DNA of 64,000 nucleotides from Candidatus Gagatemarchaeum stordalenia (GTDB lineage: Archaea; Thermoproteota; Nitrososphaeria; Nitrososphaerales; Gagatemarchaeaceae): positions 20,063-84,062 of the forward strand of contig PLUF01000095.1 of NCBI GenBank assembly GCA_003164815.1. The letters are read 5' to 3'. Below the pieces are notes generated by a model. The model worked only from the letters and a program-made list of their open reading frames with translations. It made no database searches and was not told the origin of the DNA. This document shows positions 34,141 through 43,600 of this stretch, piece by piece (the stretch's first letter is position 1; every line of letters starts with the position of its first letter). The position numbers and the translations under genes were made by a program.

Positions 34141-36090
34141 TTGCAGACTAGGACCGAGGGCCTTTCGATGGATTATGCGAAGGCCGAACGGGAGATCGTG
34201 CGCTTCATTCGGAAGGTCGTCGAGGACTCTCGCTCTTCCGGGGCGGTCATAGGGCTGAGCGGGGGGATCGACAGCTCGGTCGTTGGAGCGCTTCTCGTGC
34301 GCGCGCTGGGGAAGGAGAAGGTGATCGGCATCCTCATGCCGGCGTCTCACACGCCGAAGCAGGACACAGAAGACGCCCGCGCGCTCGCCAAGAGCTGGGG
34401 GATCAAGACCTATGAAGTGGGCATCGACCCGGTCTTCTCGGCCTTTGAGAAGTCCCTCCCGAAGGAGGGCGCGGACAGGGTCGCCTACGCGAACGTCAAG
34501 GCCAGGATAAGGATGGTCATCAACTACTACATCGCCAACTCCAACGGGATGCTGGTGGCAGGGACCGGGGACAGGTCAGAGGACATGATTGGGTTCTTCT
34601 GCTACGACGAGAAGACTCGGGTTGTAACCTCAGACGGGCCCAAGGACTTGAATGAGCTTAAAACTGGTGATTGTGTATTCTCGATAGATCCCAAGACGCA
34701 GTACATCGTTGAGTCGAACATCGAGGAAGTCTTCAGGTTCCCATATGAAGGGGAGATGATTCATTTTGCTGGACGAGGTGCTGATGTCATGGTTACTCCA
34801 AACCATCGCATGTTGATCCACACCAGTTCCTCAACTCCGAACTCTAGACTTACTTTCAAAAGAGCTGACGAATGTCTCGACAAGAGGGACGTCCTCACCC
34901 CGGTTCCACTAAGATGGGCGGGGAGTATCACGCCTCCCTCAAGCATACAACTGTCTTTCGAACAGAGACGCATCAGGAGAACAGTGAAACTCTCACTGGA
35001 CGATGCGTTCTACATACTTGGGCTATTCATAGGAGACGGGAACGCCACAGTCGGGAAAGTGGTCGTACCGGTCAAATCTCGTCTGAGTCGAGTTGAGTAC
35101 ACGAGAACATGCCGTGACAAGGGCGGCAACTTCACGCCTATTGAGCCCGGGATGACAGAAGTTCGTATGAAGGAGTACAATACGTTTGAGACTACATTCT
35201 CTTTGCCAAACTATACCAAAGATGCTGCGAGACAACGTCTTATCGAGATTCTTGGAAAATATCAGATCGGATACCATCTCACGAAGGACACCGTCCGCAT
35301 TTCCTCAGAGGGAATATACGATTTCTTCTCTCAGTGCGGAATCGGTGCACGAAACAAACACATTCCAAATTGGATTCTAGCTTATCCATCAGAGTATCTA
35401 GTACACCTACTTCGTGGCTTGAAAGACAGCGATGGTAGACATTCTGAATCAATGAGCGTTTACTACACCTCTTCCGCGAGGCTCAGAGACGATTTCACGC
35501 AGCTATGCTTCAAGCTAGGAAGGAGAGCCAGTGTCACTTACAACGACCCTAAACGGCCACAGATTAATGGCAAGGTCATAAGGACTGGGTCTTCGTTCAC
35601 TATCAGCTACGCCCACAAGCAGCGCTCTCAGCATGCGATGAAGAGCAGACTGGCGAAGAAAGTCTCCTACAAGGGCGTAGTCTGGTGTCCGTCAGTGCCG
35701 CCTTTTGAGAACGTGTTGGTCGAGCGGAACGGGAAGTATGTCTTTTCAGGCAATACCAAGTACGGGGACGGCGGCGTGGACTTCCTGCCGATTGCCCACC
35801 TCTACAAGACACAGGTCAGGCTCCTCGGCGCGCACCTCGGGCTCCCCGAACCGGTGGTGAACAAGCCGGCCTCGCCGCAGCTGTGGCCGGGACACAAGGC
35901 GGTGGATGAGATTCCGATCGAATACGAGCGCCTGGACCTGGTGCTGGCAGGGCTCTTCGATGAGAAGCGGACGCCCGCTGAGGTGGCGAAGACGACCGGG
36001 GTCGGCATCAAGGTCGTCCGGGACGTGATCAGGCGGCACAGGGCCTCGGCGCACAAGCGTGCCTATCCCCCCATGCTCGGCAGTTGGTAG
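34141..36090 (+). CDS. nadE: NAD synthetase, interrupted by an in-frame intein
   Basis: Makes NAD from nicotinate adenine dinucleotide, ATP and ammonia. The extein has the PP-loop IGLSGGIDSSVVGALL and GTGDRSEDMIGFF, which continues after the intein as TKYGDGGVDFLPIAHLYKTQV, the family's GYFTKYGDGG active-site loop. Spliced extein is about 265 residues, normal for ammonia-dependent NadE. The TTG at 34141 suits a TATA-like CTTTTTAGG about 29 bp upstream; the ATG at 34168 (MDYAKAE) is the alternative. The intein must splice for activity, since it breaks the conserved loop. Confidence 0.9.
   Translation: MQTRTEGLSMDYAKAEREIVRFIRKVVEDSRSSGAVIGLSGGIDSSVVGALLVRALGKEKVIGILMPASHTPKQDTEDARALAKSWGIKTYEVGIDPVFSAFEKSLPKEGADRVAYANVKARIRMVINYYIANSNGMLVAGTGDRSEDMIGFFCYDEKTRVVTSDGPKDLNELKTGDCVFSIDPKTQYIVESNIEEVFRFPYEGEMIHFAGRGADVMVTPNHRMLIHTSSSTPNSRLTFKRADECLDKRDVLTPVPLRWAGSITPPSSIQLSFEQRRIRRTVKLSLDDAFYILGLFIGDGNATVGKVVVPVKSRLSRVEYTRTCRDKGGNFTPIEPGMTEVRMKEYNTFETTFSLPNYTKDAARQRLIEILGKYQIGYHLTKDTVRISSEGIYDFFSQCGIGARNKHIPNWILAYPSEYLVHLLRGLKDSDGRHSESMSVYYTSSARLRDDFTQLCFKLGRRASVTYNDPKRPQINGKVIRTGSSFTISYAHKQRSQHAMKSRLAKKVSYKGVVWCPSVPPFENVLVERNGKYVFSGNTKYGDGGVDFLPIAHLYKTQVRLLGAHLGLPEPVVNKPASPQLWPGHKAVDEIPIEYERLDLVLAGLFDEKRTPAEVAKTTGVGIKVVRDVIRRHRASAHKRAYPPMLGSW
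34600..35754 (+). other. LAGLIDADG intein in NadE
   Basis: 385 residues. The first residue is Cys (CYDEKTRVVTSDGPK), block B is MVTPNHRMLIHT, and the endonuclease motifs are LGLFIGDGN (block C) and LLRGLKDSDGR (block E). The end is YVFSGN followed by extein Thr. The penultimate residue is Gly rather than the usual His, and the +1 nucleophile is Thr. Both homing motifs keep their acidic residues, so the endonuclease may be active. DNA here is visibly more A/T-rich than the extein, supporting recent acquisition. Confidence 0.92.
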
Positions 36091-36152
36091 CATCCACCTA
36101 GAAGACGGGGACACCACGCCACGGGAAGCGACCCAACACAATAGCCGTGGTC

Positions 36153-36965
36153 TCACTTGCGTGCCAGGAGCGACCCATAAAGGTCGTAGAGCTTCTTGAC
36201 CACAACCTCGGGCCTGTTCTTCTCCGGCAGCACGTCTATCACTCCCTCCGGCCTTACGACCTTGCATCCTACGGAGAGAGCCTCCAGGCCGGCCTTGCTA
36301 AGGCAGTCCAGCCTGAGGTTCCTGTTGTACCAGTCCCTCTTCACGTCGATGTAGTACTCGAAGCGAGAGAGGTACTCGGGAAACTTCGAGTGATCGATGG
36401 GATTCGCTTGGCTGTCGTGGACCGTGAGATTCAGCCCGTGGTCCTTGGCTAGCTTCTCGGCCAGCTCGTCTTCGCCGAACTTGATGTAGAGAGCCGTCCC
36501 GGGTACGGGGGCCTCGGCCATCGGATGGAAGATGTCGGTGTCCACCGGAGTCTCGCTCACCTGGACGTTCGGGGGCGCGTTCTTCATCTGGTCAGAGCCG
36601 AAGATCAGGATCGCATCTGCCCTGCGCCATCTCTTCTCCGACTTGGCCCAGAGCTCGGTCTGCCCGACGCCGTGATAATGGAGGACGACGGGCTTCGACC
36701 CGTAGAGATTCTTCAGCGGAGGAACAATCTTGTCGAGGCTGTGGACGTGTATGATGTCGTACTTCCTTGCCTCGAAGAGAGCCTTGAGGACAAAAGTCCG
36801 GGCCCCGACGTCCCACGACTCCCCGAAGGTCGCCGTGAAGTTGAACTTGTCAAAGGCCTTCCTCATCACCACCTGGCTCTGCGTTCCGCAGCCTCTGTCC
36901 ATGAACTTGGCGATGACGCTTGAGACACCGGAGACGTTCCAGATGTGCAGAACCCTTACGACCAG
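36153..36965 (-). CDS. Glycosyltransferase (GT-B, GT4-like), no canonical start codon at its N-terminus
   Basis: An internal ATG at 36902 gives 249 residues (MDRGCGTQ...), but coding clearly extends upstream as VVRVLHIWNVSGVSSVIAKF, the expected first strand of a GT-B protein. That frame begins CTG immediately after a TGA (36966-36968), with no ATG, GTG or TTG. A one-base deletion would join it to ATG-GTG just upstream. Downstream features: IIHVHSLDKIVPPL, VVLHYHGVGQTE, DAILIFGSDQMK, SKAGLEALSVGCKVV. Either CTG initiates or the gene is frameshifted. The leader upstream is over 80 nt with a TATA-like TTAAATAA near 37073. Confidence 0.75.
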   Translation of the reverse strand: MVVRVLHIWNVSGVSSVIAKFMDRGCGTQSQVVMRKAFDKFNFTATFGESWDVGARTFVLKALFEARKYDIIHVHSLDKIVPPLKNLYGSKPVVLHYHGVGQTELWAKSEKRWRRADAILIFGSDQMKNAPPNVQVSETPVDTDIFHPMAEAPVPGTALYIKFGEDELAEKLAKDHGLNLTVHDSQANPIDHSKFPEYLSRFEYYIDVKRDWYNRNLRLDCLSKAGLEALSVGCKVVRPEGVIDVLPEKNRPEVVVKKLYDLYGSLLARK

Positions 36966-37090
36966 TCACCATTCCTGAGCCTGGTCAATCACTAGGCCGA
37001 GGTGCCGGTCGTTGTGACCGTCTGGAGACTCGAATCCAACTCTTCTCGAAGCGCTCGGGGGGTCGTACGTTATTTAAGGAGAACGAGGAT

Positions 37091-37936
37091 TCAGGCGACG
37101 CGCTTGGAGACGTCGGCCCAGTTGAGGTGCGCGCGGGTCACCACGATGGCCGCGATGGCGTACACCGCTATCAGGCCGACAGAGAAGGCAATCGAGGTCT
37201 CGGTCGGGCCGGAGCCGATGAGCTGCAGCAGATCCTTCGCGTCGGCTGGGAGCCCGGGGAGCGCAACCTGAAGAGGCAGGGAGCTTCCGGGGGTCGTCGG
37301 CAGGTACACGTTGATCTGTTGATAGAAGCCGTTCCCCGTCACAGTGTAGATGACCCGCAGGATTGTGCCTGTTATCACGCTCGCAAAGAAGACAGCCGAG
37401 GCGATGATGTAGGAGAGCGACGAACGTCTGACCAGCTCCCCGGACATGAACGCCACTGAGTAGAAGATCAGAGCGGAGTAGACCTGCGAAAGAACCACGG
37501 CCGGAAGGACTGAGAGCGCATCCTGGGTCCCGAAAGTGAAGGTAGCAGAGGTGACGCTCAGCGTAGCGTTCAGGAGCACCACTGCCGCGACCAGGATGAA
37601 TCCCCCCGCGAACTTGCCCGCGTAGTACTCGTCTCTTGTGACGGGCTTCGAAAGCAGAACTTCGGCGGTTCCTTGCTCGTACTCCTCCGACATCGACCCC
37701 GCGGCCACGAGGAGAGCGGTGAATGGAAGGAAGAACCCCTGCACCAGGAAGACGCCGAACACCCAGATGAAGGGGTAGTCCGAAGGAGGGAGGAACGAGC
37801 CCCCGACTGACTTGATGAGGATGGCGGGAATCGTGCCGATAAGCAGCGTGACGACGACCAGGACCAGGACCTTCTTCCTCGCGTTCGCCCTTCGGATCTC
37901 GTACTTTGCGAACGCCCAGACCTTGGCGAGGTTCAA
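37091..37936 (-). CDS. ABC-2 type transporter permease
   Basis: 281 residues, about six membrane helices. The family pattern in which AGSMSEEYEQGTAEVLLSKPVTRDEYYAGKF follows helix 2 is clear. Works with the ATPase encoded immediately upstream (ATGA overlap). Cargo unknown; in this setting it could export a surface component or a drug-like compound. Confidence 0.9.
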   Translation of the reverse strand: MNLAKVWAFAKYEIRRANARKKVLVLVVVTLLIGTIPAILIKSVGGSFLPPSDYPFIWVFGVFLVQGFFLPFTALLVAAGSMSEEYEQGTAEVLLSKPVTRDEYYAGKFAGGFILVAAVVLLNATLSVTSATFTFGTQDALSVLPAVVLSQVYSALIFYSVAFMSGELVRRSSLSYIIASAVFFASVITGTILRVIYTVTGNGFYQQINVYLPTTPGSSLPLQVALPGLPADAKDLLQLIGSGPTETSIAFSVGLIAVYAIAAIVVTRAHLNWADVSKRVA

Positions 37937-38865
37937 GCGCCCGACCTCCGGATGGAGGCGAGGTAGGCCTCGTCTAGCTCGCTCCTCGAATAGCCTATCG
38001 AGAGGAGGCTCGCCCCGGAGACGACGACGGCCTTGGAGACCTCGCTGCGCACGTCCCGACCCTTCACTACCTGGACCGTGAACCCGACGGAGGTCCTGTT
38101 CACCGCGCTAACCCCGGGAAGCCTCAGGATCTCTGCGATGAGATCGTCGGACGGGTTGAGCGCCTCGACCACAACCAGTCGGGTGTCGAGCGAGCTCGAG
38201 ATGAACTCCTCGATGCCTCCACGGAAGATCAGTCGACCGGAGTGGATCACGGCCAGGCTGTCGCAGAGCGACTCGACCTCCGACATGATATGGGAGGACA
38301 TTACTATCGTCCCTCTGTTTCTGGCGAACTCCCTGAACAGCGACCTGAAGTGGAGGGCGCCGGCAGGGTCAATCCCAATCATCGGCTCGTCGAGTATGAG
38401 CAGGGACGGCGTACCGAGCATCGCCTGGGCGACGCTCAGCCGCTGGACCATCCCCTTGCTGAGCTTCCCTATCTTCTGGTCTCCATAGTCCGAGAGCCCT
38501 ACAGACCCGAGTACTGCGGGTATCTGCTCCCTCAGCGCGCCGGATCCCAGGCCGAGCTCCCTGCCGACCAGCTCGAGCAGTTCGTTGGGCGACATGAACG
38601 TCTGAAGGTTGGGGAGCTCCGGCGAGTAGCCGACGTTGGCGAGGGCCCTTACGTGGTCGCGGATCGGATTGAGGCCCATGGTCCGGACCGTTCCCGAGGA
38701 CGTGCGGGAGAGCCCGAGCGCGAGGCGGATCGATGTGGACTTGCCCGAGCCGTTCGGGCCGAGCAGCCCGACGACCTCTCCCTGTTTTACGCTGAACGAG
38801 ATTGGACCTATCTTCTTCGAGCCGTAGTCCTTTACCGCCTCCTCGAAACTCAAGACGACTTCCAT
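37933..38865 (-). CDS. ABC-2 transporter ATPase
   Basis: 310 residues. Walker A GLLGPNGSGKST, Q-loop YSPELPNLQTFMSP, signature LSKGMVQRLSV, Walker B LLILDEPMIGID, H-loop VMSSHIMSEVE, and a C-terminal regulatory region typical of the CcmA/NatA group. ATG at 38865 was preferred over a TTG four codons upstream. It pairs with the ABC-2 permease. The anchored surface-protein gene is 38 bp upstream, so all three may share a promoter. Confidence 0.93.
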   Translation of the reverse strand: MEVVLSFEEAVKDYGSKKIGPISFSVKQGEVVGLLGPNGSGKSTSIRLALGLSRTSSGTVRTMGLNPIRDHVRALANVGYSPELPNLQTFMSPNELLELVGRELGLGSGALREQIPAVLGSVGLSDYGDQKIGKLSKGMVQRLSVAQAMLGTPSLLILDEPMIGIDPAGALHFRSLFREFARNRGTIVMSSHIMSEVESLCDSLAVIHSGRLIFRGGIEEFISSSLDTRLVVVEALNPSDDLIAEILRLPGVSAVNRTSVGFTVQVVKGRDVRSEVSKAVVVSGASLLSIGYSRSELDEAYLASIRRSGA

Positions 38866-38903
38866 CGAAAGCACCAACTTGAGCGTTCGAGAAGCGGGTT
38901 TTC

Positions 38904-39707
38904 CTAGTCTACTGAGTATTCCGGCTTCGGCTGCACGGTCGACTCGTGCCTGTGTCTGTACCTGACACCCAGACCGAGCGCAAGGACGGATACGACCGCT
39001 CCAGCCCCTATTCCTATCGACGCGGCCTGCTCAGTCGTCGACGAGCTCGGGCCGGAGAGCGGCAGTGACGTCGAGAGCAGAGTGAGACTGAGAGTCACGG
39101 GGCCAGCGACCCCCGCGCCCAGCGATTCGATGCCCCCAGTCGAGTTGAGGCCCGGGATCGTGCCGCTAAGCGCGCCGAGACCGGCCAGCCCCTGCAGGTT
39201 AGGGAGGTTGTCGGTGAGTTTCACCGAATAGACCAGACCGGACGGGAACGCCGAGATTGCTCCGTCGATTGTCTCTGTCGTCCCGTTGTAGCTTGTGCGG
39301 GTAGCCAGAGCGTAGGAGGTCAAGTCATAGCTTCCGTCGTTGAACTTGAACGGGGCCGAGCCGTTCTTGAGGATGGATAGGGAGACGTTCGTCGAACCTG
39401 AGGCGTAGGAGAAGCTCTGGTTCGTAACCGACGGCAGGAATGGCGATACTTCCAGAGAAGAGTTTATCGACCTCGAATAGCTGAACGTGGAATTGCCCGA
39501 AACGACGCTGAGGATCAACTTGTCGTAGCCCGCGTTCGAGGTGGCCGAGACCGACTCGTTCACCGTGATGGCGTGTGACGTTCCCATTGATGAAAGCTGG
39601 ACACTGTAGACCGCATAACCGGGTGTCGCTGCGCTGGCCGTGCCCGCGGCTCCGAGCAGCAACACTGCCAGAGCGAGTGCAGGGAGGACCGCCTCTGCCG
39701 TTTTCAT
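38904..39707 (-). CDS. Secreted, membrane-anchored protein, unknown
   Basis: 267 residues with a signal peptide (about 1-27, ending near ASAA), a Ser/Thr/Asn-rich extracytoplasmic domain with many N-x-S/T sequons, and a C-terminal membrane helix (about 230-250) followed by RYRHRHE. Leaderless ATG with CTTTTATCG about 27 bp upstream. No family recognised. The sequons fit glycosylation by the products of the surrounding glycan genes (inference). Confidence 0.8.
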   Translation of the reverse strand: MKTAEAVLPALALAVLLLGAAGTASAATPGYAVYSVQLSSMGTSHAITVNESVSATSNAGYDKLILSVVSGNSTFSYSRSINSSLEVSPFLPSVTNQSFSYASGSTNVSLSILKNGSAPFKFNDGSYDLTSYALATRTSYNGTTETIDGAISAFPSGLVYSVKLTDNLPNLQGLAGLGALSGTIPGLNSTGGIESLGAGVAGPVTLSLTLLSTSLPLSGPSSSTTEQAASIGIGAGAVVSVLALGLGVRYRHRHESTVQPKPEYSVD

Positions 39708-40226
39708 AGAAAAGCCGAGCAAAGGCTGCGATAAAAGGCTTCTCGGGTTGGACCGTACCTAGTTAGGATCCATTACTGAGGAGGGCGTTATCCCGTGTAT
39801 GGATGGTCTCGGAAACTCCTCGTTTTCGGGGGAGGCCCGCATGGGGTAACAGAATCAGGAATCGCATAAACAGGTCGAAACCCAATAGGCCCATTCCTGA
39901 TGACGGAGGAGAATCAAGAGAACTGCAACACGCTCGTCTCCATGGATTGACCCGCTCTCATCAAGCATTAAATAGAAAGGTCATCATCTTCTATGCTCGG
40001 AGTCTATGAGATTCTCCGATTCTGGTCCTCACATGTGCGGTCCCCCGGAGAGACAGATACTCGCTCCTGACCGATTCCCACCCGAAACAAACTCGTGGCC
40101 GAAGGTAGTGGCGACAAGACCGAGGATCAGTGCCCGGTCGACCAACCGCTCAGCTACCGTTCTCGCCACGAATGCAGTCAGTGCGAAGTCTATGTTCGAG
40201 TAATCGCCAGAGACCTGTTTGTCTCC
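39708..40226. other. Gene-poor stretch upstream of a GT-C-like gene
   Basis: The TATA-like CATTAAATAG near 39965-39975 should start a + strand transcript near 40000, close to an ATG at 40006 (65 codons, no recognisable family). A second in-frame possibility is a GTG at 40095, which would extend the next protein by 44 residues including CPVDQPLSYRSRHECSQCE, a zinc-ribbon-like run. Neither is convincing. Nothing else is seen. Confidence 0.4.
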
Positions 40227-42041
40227 ATGTCAAACGAACCCTTTCTGGGCGGATACCTGGTCTATCTCTGTGAGATCTTTGTCCCCGGCATTGGGTTAGG
40301 AGAGCTTCTCGGTGTATGGGGAGGAGAAAAGAATAGGCTTACGACCCGGCTAGCCTACGCCTTCGGGCTCGGTATAGCGGTGGACACGGTCGTCCTCGTG
40401 GTCCGGACTTCTGGCTTTTCGGTGGCAGGATACACACTCAAGGGTATCGACCCAGCCACCATATACTTCATCATAATTGTGGGAGTTGTAGCTTTCGGAA
40501 TCTCTGTTTTGCGAAGGAGGAAGGTCCTTTTGCCAATCCGGCCGACCCTCCAAGACTTTGCGCTGTTCGCTGTCATGGCGGCCCTCGCCGTCATGGTCAC
40601 ACTCTTCGTTCAGAAGTACCCGATCTTCCCGGAGTACAACAGCCCTGATTTTGGAAACCATGTCCAGACTGCGCAGCTGCTCGTCTCGGGAGCGCTGACA
40701 TCCATACCTGGAGGAATCCTCTACTACGGTGTCCACTTCCAGCTTGCGTCGGCACTCCTCCTTGTGGGCGGTGATCCCCTCGTCACCGTCCAGCGTACGA
40801 TGAGCATCCTCGTCGTGCTGTCGCCGCTCCTCGTCTATCTCGCCGCCTCCCGGGTATTCTCCAGCGCTGGCGCGGGCCTCGTCGCCGCGGCGGTCTACGC
40901 CTTCTCTGGAACGGTGTGGTTCGTAAGCGTCTTCAACGTGGGGCTCTACGCGAACTTCTTCGGAATTCTCGCCTCTCTTTTCCTATTGGTGGCTGTAGTA
41001 GACATCTCCGGGAACATCAGGTCGCTTCCGGGCTGGCTGGTCTTCGTCCTAGCCGTCGCAGCGGCGTACTTCTCGCATTACACGACAATCACCCTGCTCC
41101 CCGCGCTGCTTGGTGTTCCCCTCATACAGCTCATCAGGAATAGGGCCGATTTGAAGCGGTTCTTGATCCCGCCCATCGTCGCTATAGCTCCGGCGGCTTT
41201 GGTTGTCGTAGCATCGCCAGCCCTTGTATCGCACGTACTGAGCCTAGCGGTCGCCGGCGGAGGCTCGCTCACCGGGAGTACGACACTCTCCTCAGCCCTT
41301 GCATCGATCCCGGTGCTCGGGAATCTGGCCCTTGAAGTGTACAGCGACGTCGCTTTCATCTTCCTGCTCGTCTTCTCGGCCGTATACGTGTACAGGGGGC
41401 TGGTCGGGAAGAACGCGTTCATGTTCATACCTCTCTTCTGGTTCATTGCGCTCTTGGTCGCCTCCCCGCAGAACCTTTCCTCTTGGCGGTTCTCCTTCGA
41501 GGCCACGGCGCCCCTGGTTCTGATGGCATCATTCGGCATCTTCTCGCTGCTGCCCAGGCTCAAGATACAGAAGAAGAGGAGGGGAGAGTCGACGGCGACG
41601 CAACGGTATGCGAAGGTCCTTGTGGTCCTGCTGGTTCTGCTTTCCCCGATAGTAATCGGTTCGTGGGGCACGACGATGTTGTCAGACTCCTTCACTGATA
41701 CGCAAGCCGTCTCCAACTCACAGTCGGCCGTTTACTCGGCCCTGCAGTGGATTGGGAGCAACACAACTTCGAACTCCATCTACCTCTCCGTCACCGACTG
41801 GCGCTTCACGTACACAGGCCTGTTCTTCGGGAGGGTGACAGACTACTCGTATTTCGCTTCACAGACCCAGGCGATAGCCTATGCCCAGCAAATCGGGGCG
41901 GATTACATCATCGTGACCAATCTCGTCACCCTTTCGCTTCCGCCGGTCCCGCAGTATTTCCCTTGGAACACCTACCAACCTTCGGCGAACATGACGCTGG
42001 TCTACAGCAACAGCGACGTTAGAATCTTCCAGCTGTCATGA
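40227..42041 (+). CDS. Multi-pass membrane protein, GT-C-like
   Basis: 604 residues from ATG 40227, about 12-13 membrane helices followed by a short extracytoplasmic C-terminal domain. An acidic loop after the third or fourth helix (YPIFPEYNSPDFGNHVQTAQLL) resembles the catalytic Asp loop of GT-C glycosyltransferases, and AYFSHYTTITLLPALL is typical of archaeal members. The oligosaccharyltransferase WWDYG motif is not present. Function is inferred from architecture and the surrounding sugar genes. GTG at 40095 is a possible longer start. Six bases overlap the convergent gene. Confidence 0.72.
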   Translation: MSNEPFLGGYLVYLCEIFVPGIGLGELLGVWGGEKNRLTTRLAYAFGLGIAVDTVVLVVRTSGFSVAGYTLKGIDPATIYFIIIVGVVAFGISVLRRRKVLLPIRPTLQDFALFAVMAALAVMVTLFVQKYPIFPEYNSPDFGNHVQTAQLLVSGALTSIPGGILYYGVHFQLASALLLVGGDPLVTVQRTMSILVVLSPLLVYLAASRVFSSAGAGLVAAAVYAFSGTVWFVSVFNVGLYANFFGILASLFLLVAVVDISGNIRSLPGWLVFVLAVAAAYFSHYTTITLLPALLGVPLIQLIRNRADLKRFLIPPIVAIAPAALVVVASPALVSHVLSLAVAGGGSLTGSTTLSSALASIPVLGNLALEVYSDVAFIFLLVFSAVYVYRGLVGKNAFMFIPLFWFIALLVASPQNLSSWRFSFEATAPLVLMASFGIFSLLPRLKIQKKRRGESTATQRYAKVLVVLLVLLSPIVIGSWGTTMLSDSFTDTQAVSNSQSAVYSALQWIGSNTTSNSIYLSVTDWRFTYTGLFFGRVTDYSYFASQTQAIAYAQQIGADYIIVTNLVTLSLPPVPQYFPWNTYQPSANMTLVYSNSDVRIFQLS

Positions 42042-43067
42042 GCTGTTCGAGGAGAAAGTGACTGCGACAACGCCTTTCTGGTCGTCACCGCTGATTACCG
42101 TGACCTGAGCCGATGTGGGGATGACCTCTCCGCTCGTGAAGGTGCGGCTGAACGACCCGAGGGTGTTCGACTGCACCGTCCCGTCGCTCCAGACCGCCAC
42201 GAAATTGTAGGGGGCCTCCCCCCCTACTACGCTCACTCCGAAGATAACCGTGGTGTTTCCGCCGGGCTCGACAAGTTCGTCATTGAAGCTACCTGTGACA
42301 GTCACCGGAGGGTACTTCCCTGTGCCAGTGGATGTCGAGAGTGTCGTAGAACTGCTGCTTGTGGAGCTTGACGAGGTCGATGAGCCGGTGGAGCTTGATG
42401 AGCCGGTGGAGCTTGACGAAGGCGAAGGTATCGTCGCCGATTTGGTGACCTTCTGACCATCGCTGCTCGCGACAGTAATGGTTACAGAGCCAAGTATGGT
42501 CTGGTTCACGAATGTCCTGCTGAACGCTCCCGTCGTGCTGACCTGGACCACGCCATCGGGCCAAGCCGCCGAGTAATTGTACGGGGGCGTCCCTCCTGTC
42601 ACGGTCACTGCGAACGCTACTACGACCACCCCTGCAGGTTCTTTCAACGCGTTCACGTAGTTGACTGTGAAACTGAGCGAGTTGAACCCGTGGGTCGACG
42701 TATACGCGTACGCTGTTGCTCCTACTGCGGCGGCGATGACTACTACCGATAGGATTGCGAGGATTTTTCGCGTGCGCGGGCTGAAGATCGGCGGTCTGGG
42801 CGCCCCGACCGCTGCCTCCGGAGTCTCCTCTTCTCTGCTCCCGTACTTCACGTAGGATGCGATCTGCAACCCAACCCCAACGACGAGAGAGTAGAACGCG
42901 TAGAGCGCAGTGTGATTAGCTGGTCCCGTCGCGGCAAGACTCAATTCGACCGCTGAGGCGGAAAGCAGGAGGATGAACGCTACGATGAAAGGGGCGCCCC
43001 AGTTCCTGAGAAGATACCGTAGAGACCTATTCAATACTCCCGCAGGGGGACCCTGTAACCCACACAT
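42036..43067 (-). CDS. Membrane protein with SprB/PKD-like repeats and Ser-rich linker
   Basis: 343 residues. Three hydrophobic helices (about 21-41, 48-67, 99-120) are followed by two beta-sandwich repeats. Each carries GGxxPYNxxxxWxDGxVQ and a later F-SRTF segment, near 155-210 and 265-330. They are separated by a Ser/Thr linker of about 40 residues coded by short tandem repeats. The repeats look like SprB or PKD-type adhesion modules exposed outside the cell. ATG start with no clear promoter. Role unknown; surface adhesion is a guess. Confidence 0.65.
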   Translation of the reverse strand: MCGLQGPPAGVLNRSLRYLLRNWGAPFIVAFILLLSASAVELSLAATGPANHTALYAFYSLVVGVGLQIASYVKYGSREEETPEAAVGAPRPPIFSPRTRKILAILSVVVIAAAVGATAYAYTSTHGFNSLSFTVNYVNALKEPAGVVVVAFAVTVTGGTPPYNYSAAWPDGVVQVSTTGAFSRTFVNQTILGSVTITVASSDGQKVTKSATIPSPSSSSTGSSSSTGSSTSSSSTSSSSTTLSTSTGTGKYPPVTVTGSFNDELVEPGGNTTVIFGVSVVGGEAPYNFVAVWSDGTVQSNTLGSFSRTFTSGEVIPTSAQVTVISGDDQKGVVAVTFSSNSS

Positions 43068-43265
43068 AATCGTTAGTCGGGGGGAGTAGCACATGCTTCG
43101 TCCATCGCACCCTATCGATGTCCGTGGGATGGGGCAATGAAGAGGAGAGGCGACAGTTGAGGGAGAGGACGAGCGCAGCGCCCTTTGTTCTTCCCAACGC
43201 AACGCAGAGCACTCTTCGCCATGCTTGCAAGGAGTCATCTGCGAGCAGAGGCGCAGGTTACCCGG

Positions 43266-43600
43266 ATGGAAGCCAACCGGAGAGTCGTGGTCTGTATTCC
43301 CGCGTACGATGAGGAGAAGACCATCGCAAAGGTCGTTGTGGGCGCAAAGAAGCTCGCCGATCCCGTGATTGTATGCGATAATGGCTCGAGCGACAGGACA
43401 GTGGAAAGCGCTCGAAGTCTTGGAGTCCAGGTGGTGCGACACGACGGAAACCTGGGTAAGGGGCGTGTCAGGGGGTAGCGATTGCCGTTGCCAAGAAACT
43501 TAATTCACAGGTCATTGTCACAATCGACGGCGACGACCAGCGCGACCCCAGCGACTTACCGAAAGTGGTCAAGTCCGTGACGAGAAGTAAAACTAGTTGA
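43266..43600 (+). pseudogene. Broken family 2 glycosyltransferase
   Basis: ATG 43266 begins RRVVVCIPAYDEEKTIAKVV, VIVCDNGSSDRTVESA and NLGKG, a good GT2 N-terminus. The frame stops at 43478, and the same protein continues in another frame as AIAVAKKLNSQVIVTIDGDDQ to a stop at 43600. Both a frameshift (near 43470) and loss of the C-terminal two thirds are evident. An intact relative is at 53037-53957. Confidence 0.8.

Noticed and set aside
36990..37062. tRNA-like stretch with GGTC-GTTGT-GACC, ACTCGAATCC and CCGAG/CTCGG ends
   Set aside because: The T-arm does not sit next to the acceptor strand and the stems are too short. Treated as leader of the glycosyltransferase gene.
42340..42430. Short tandem repeats in GAGCCGGTGGAGCTTGA
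   Set aside because: They encode the Ser/Thr linker of the repeat protein in frame; ordinary coding microsatellite.
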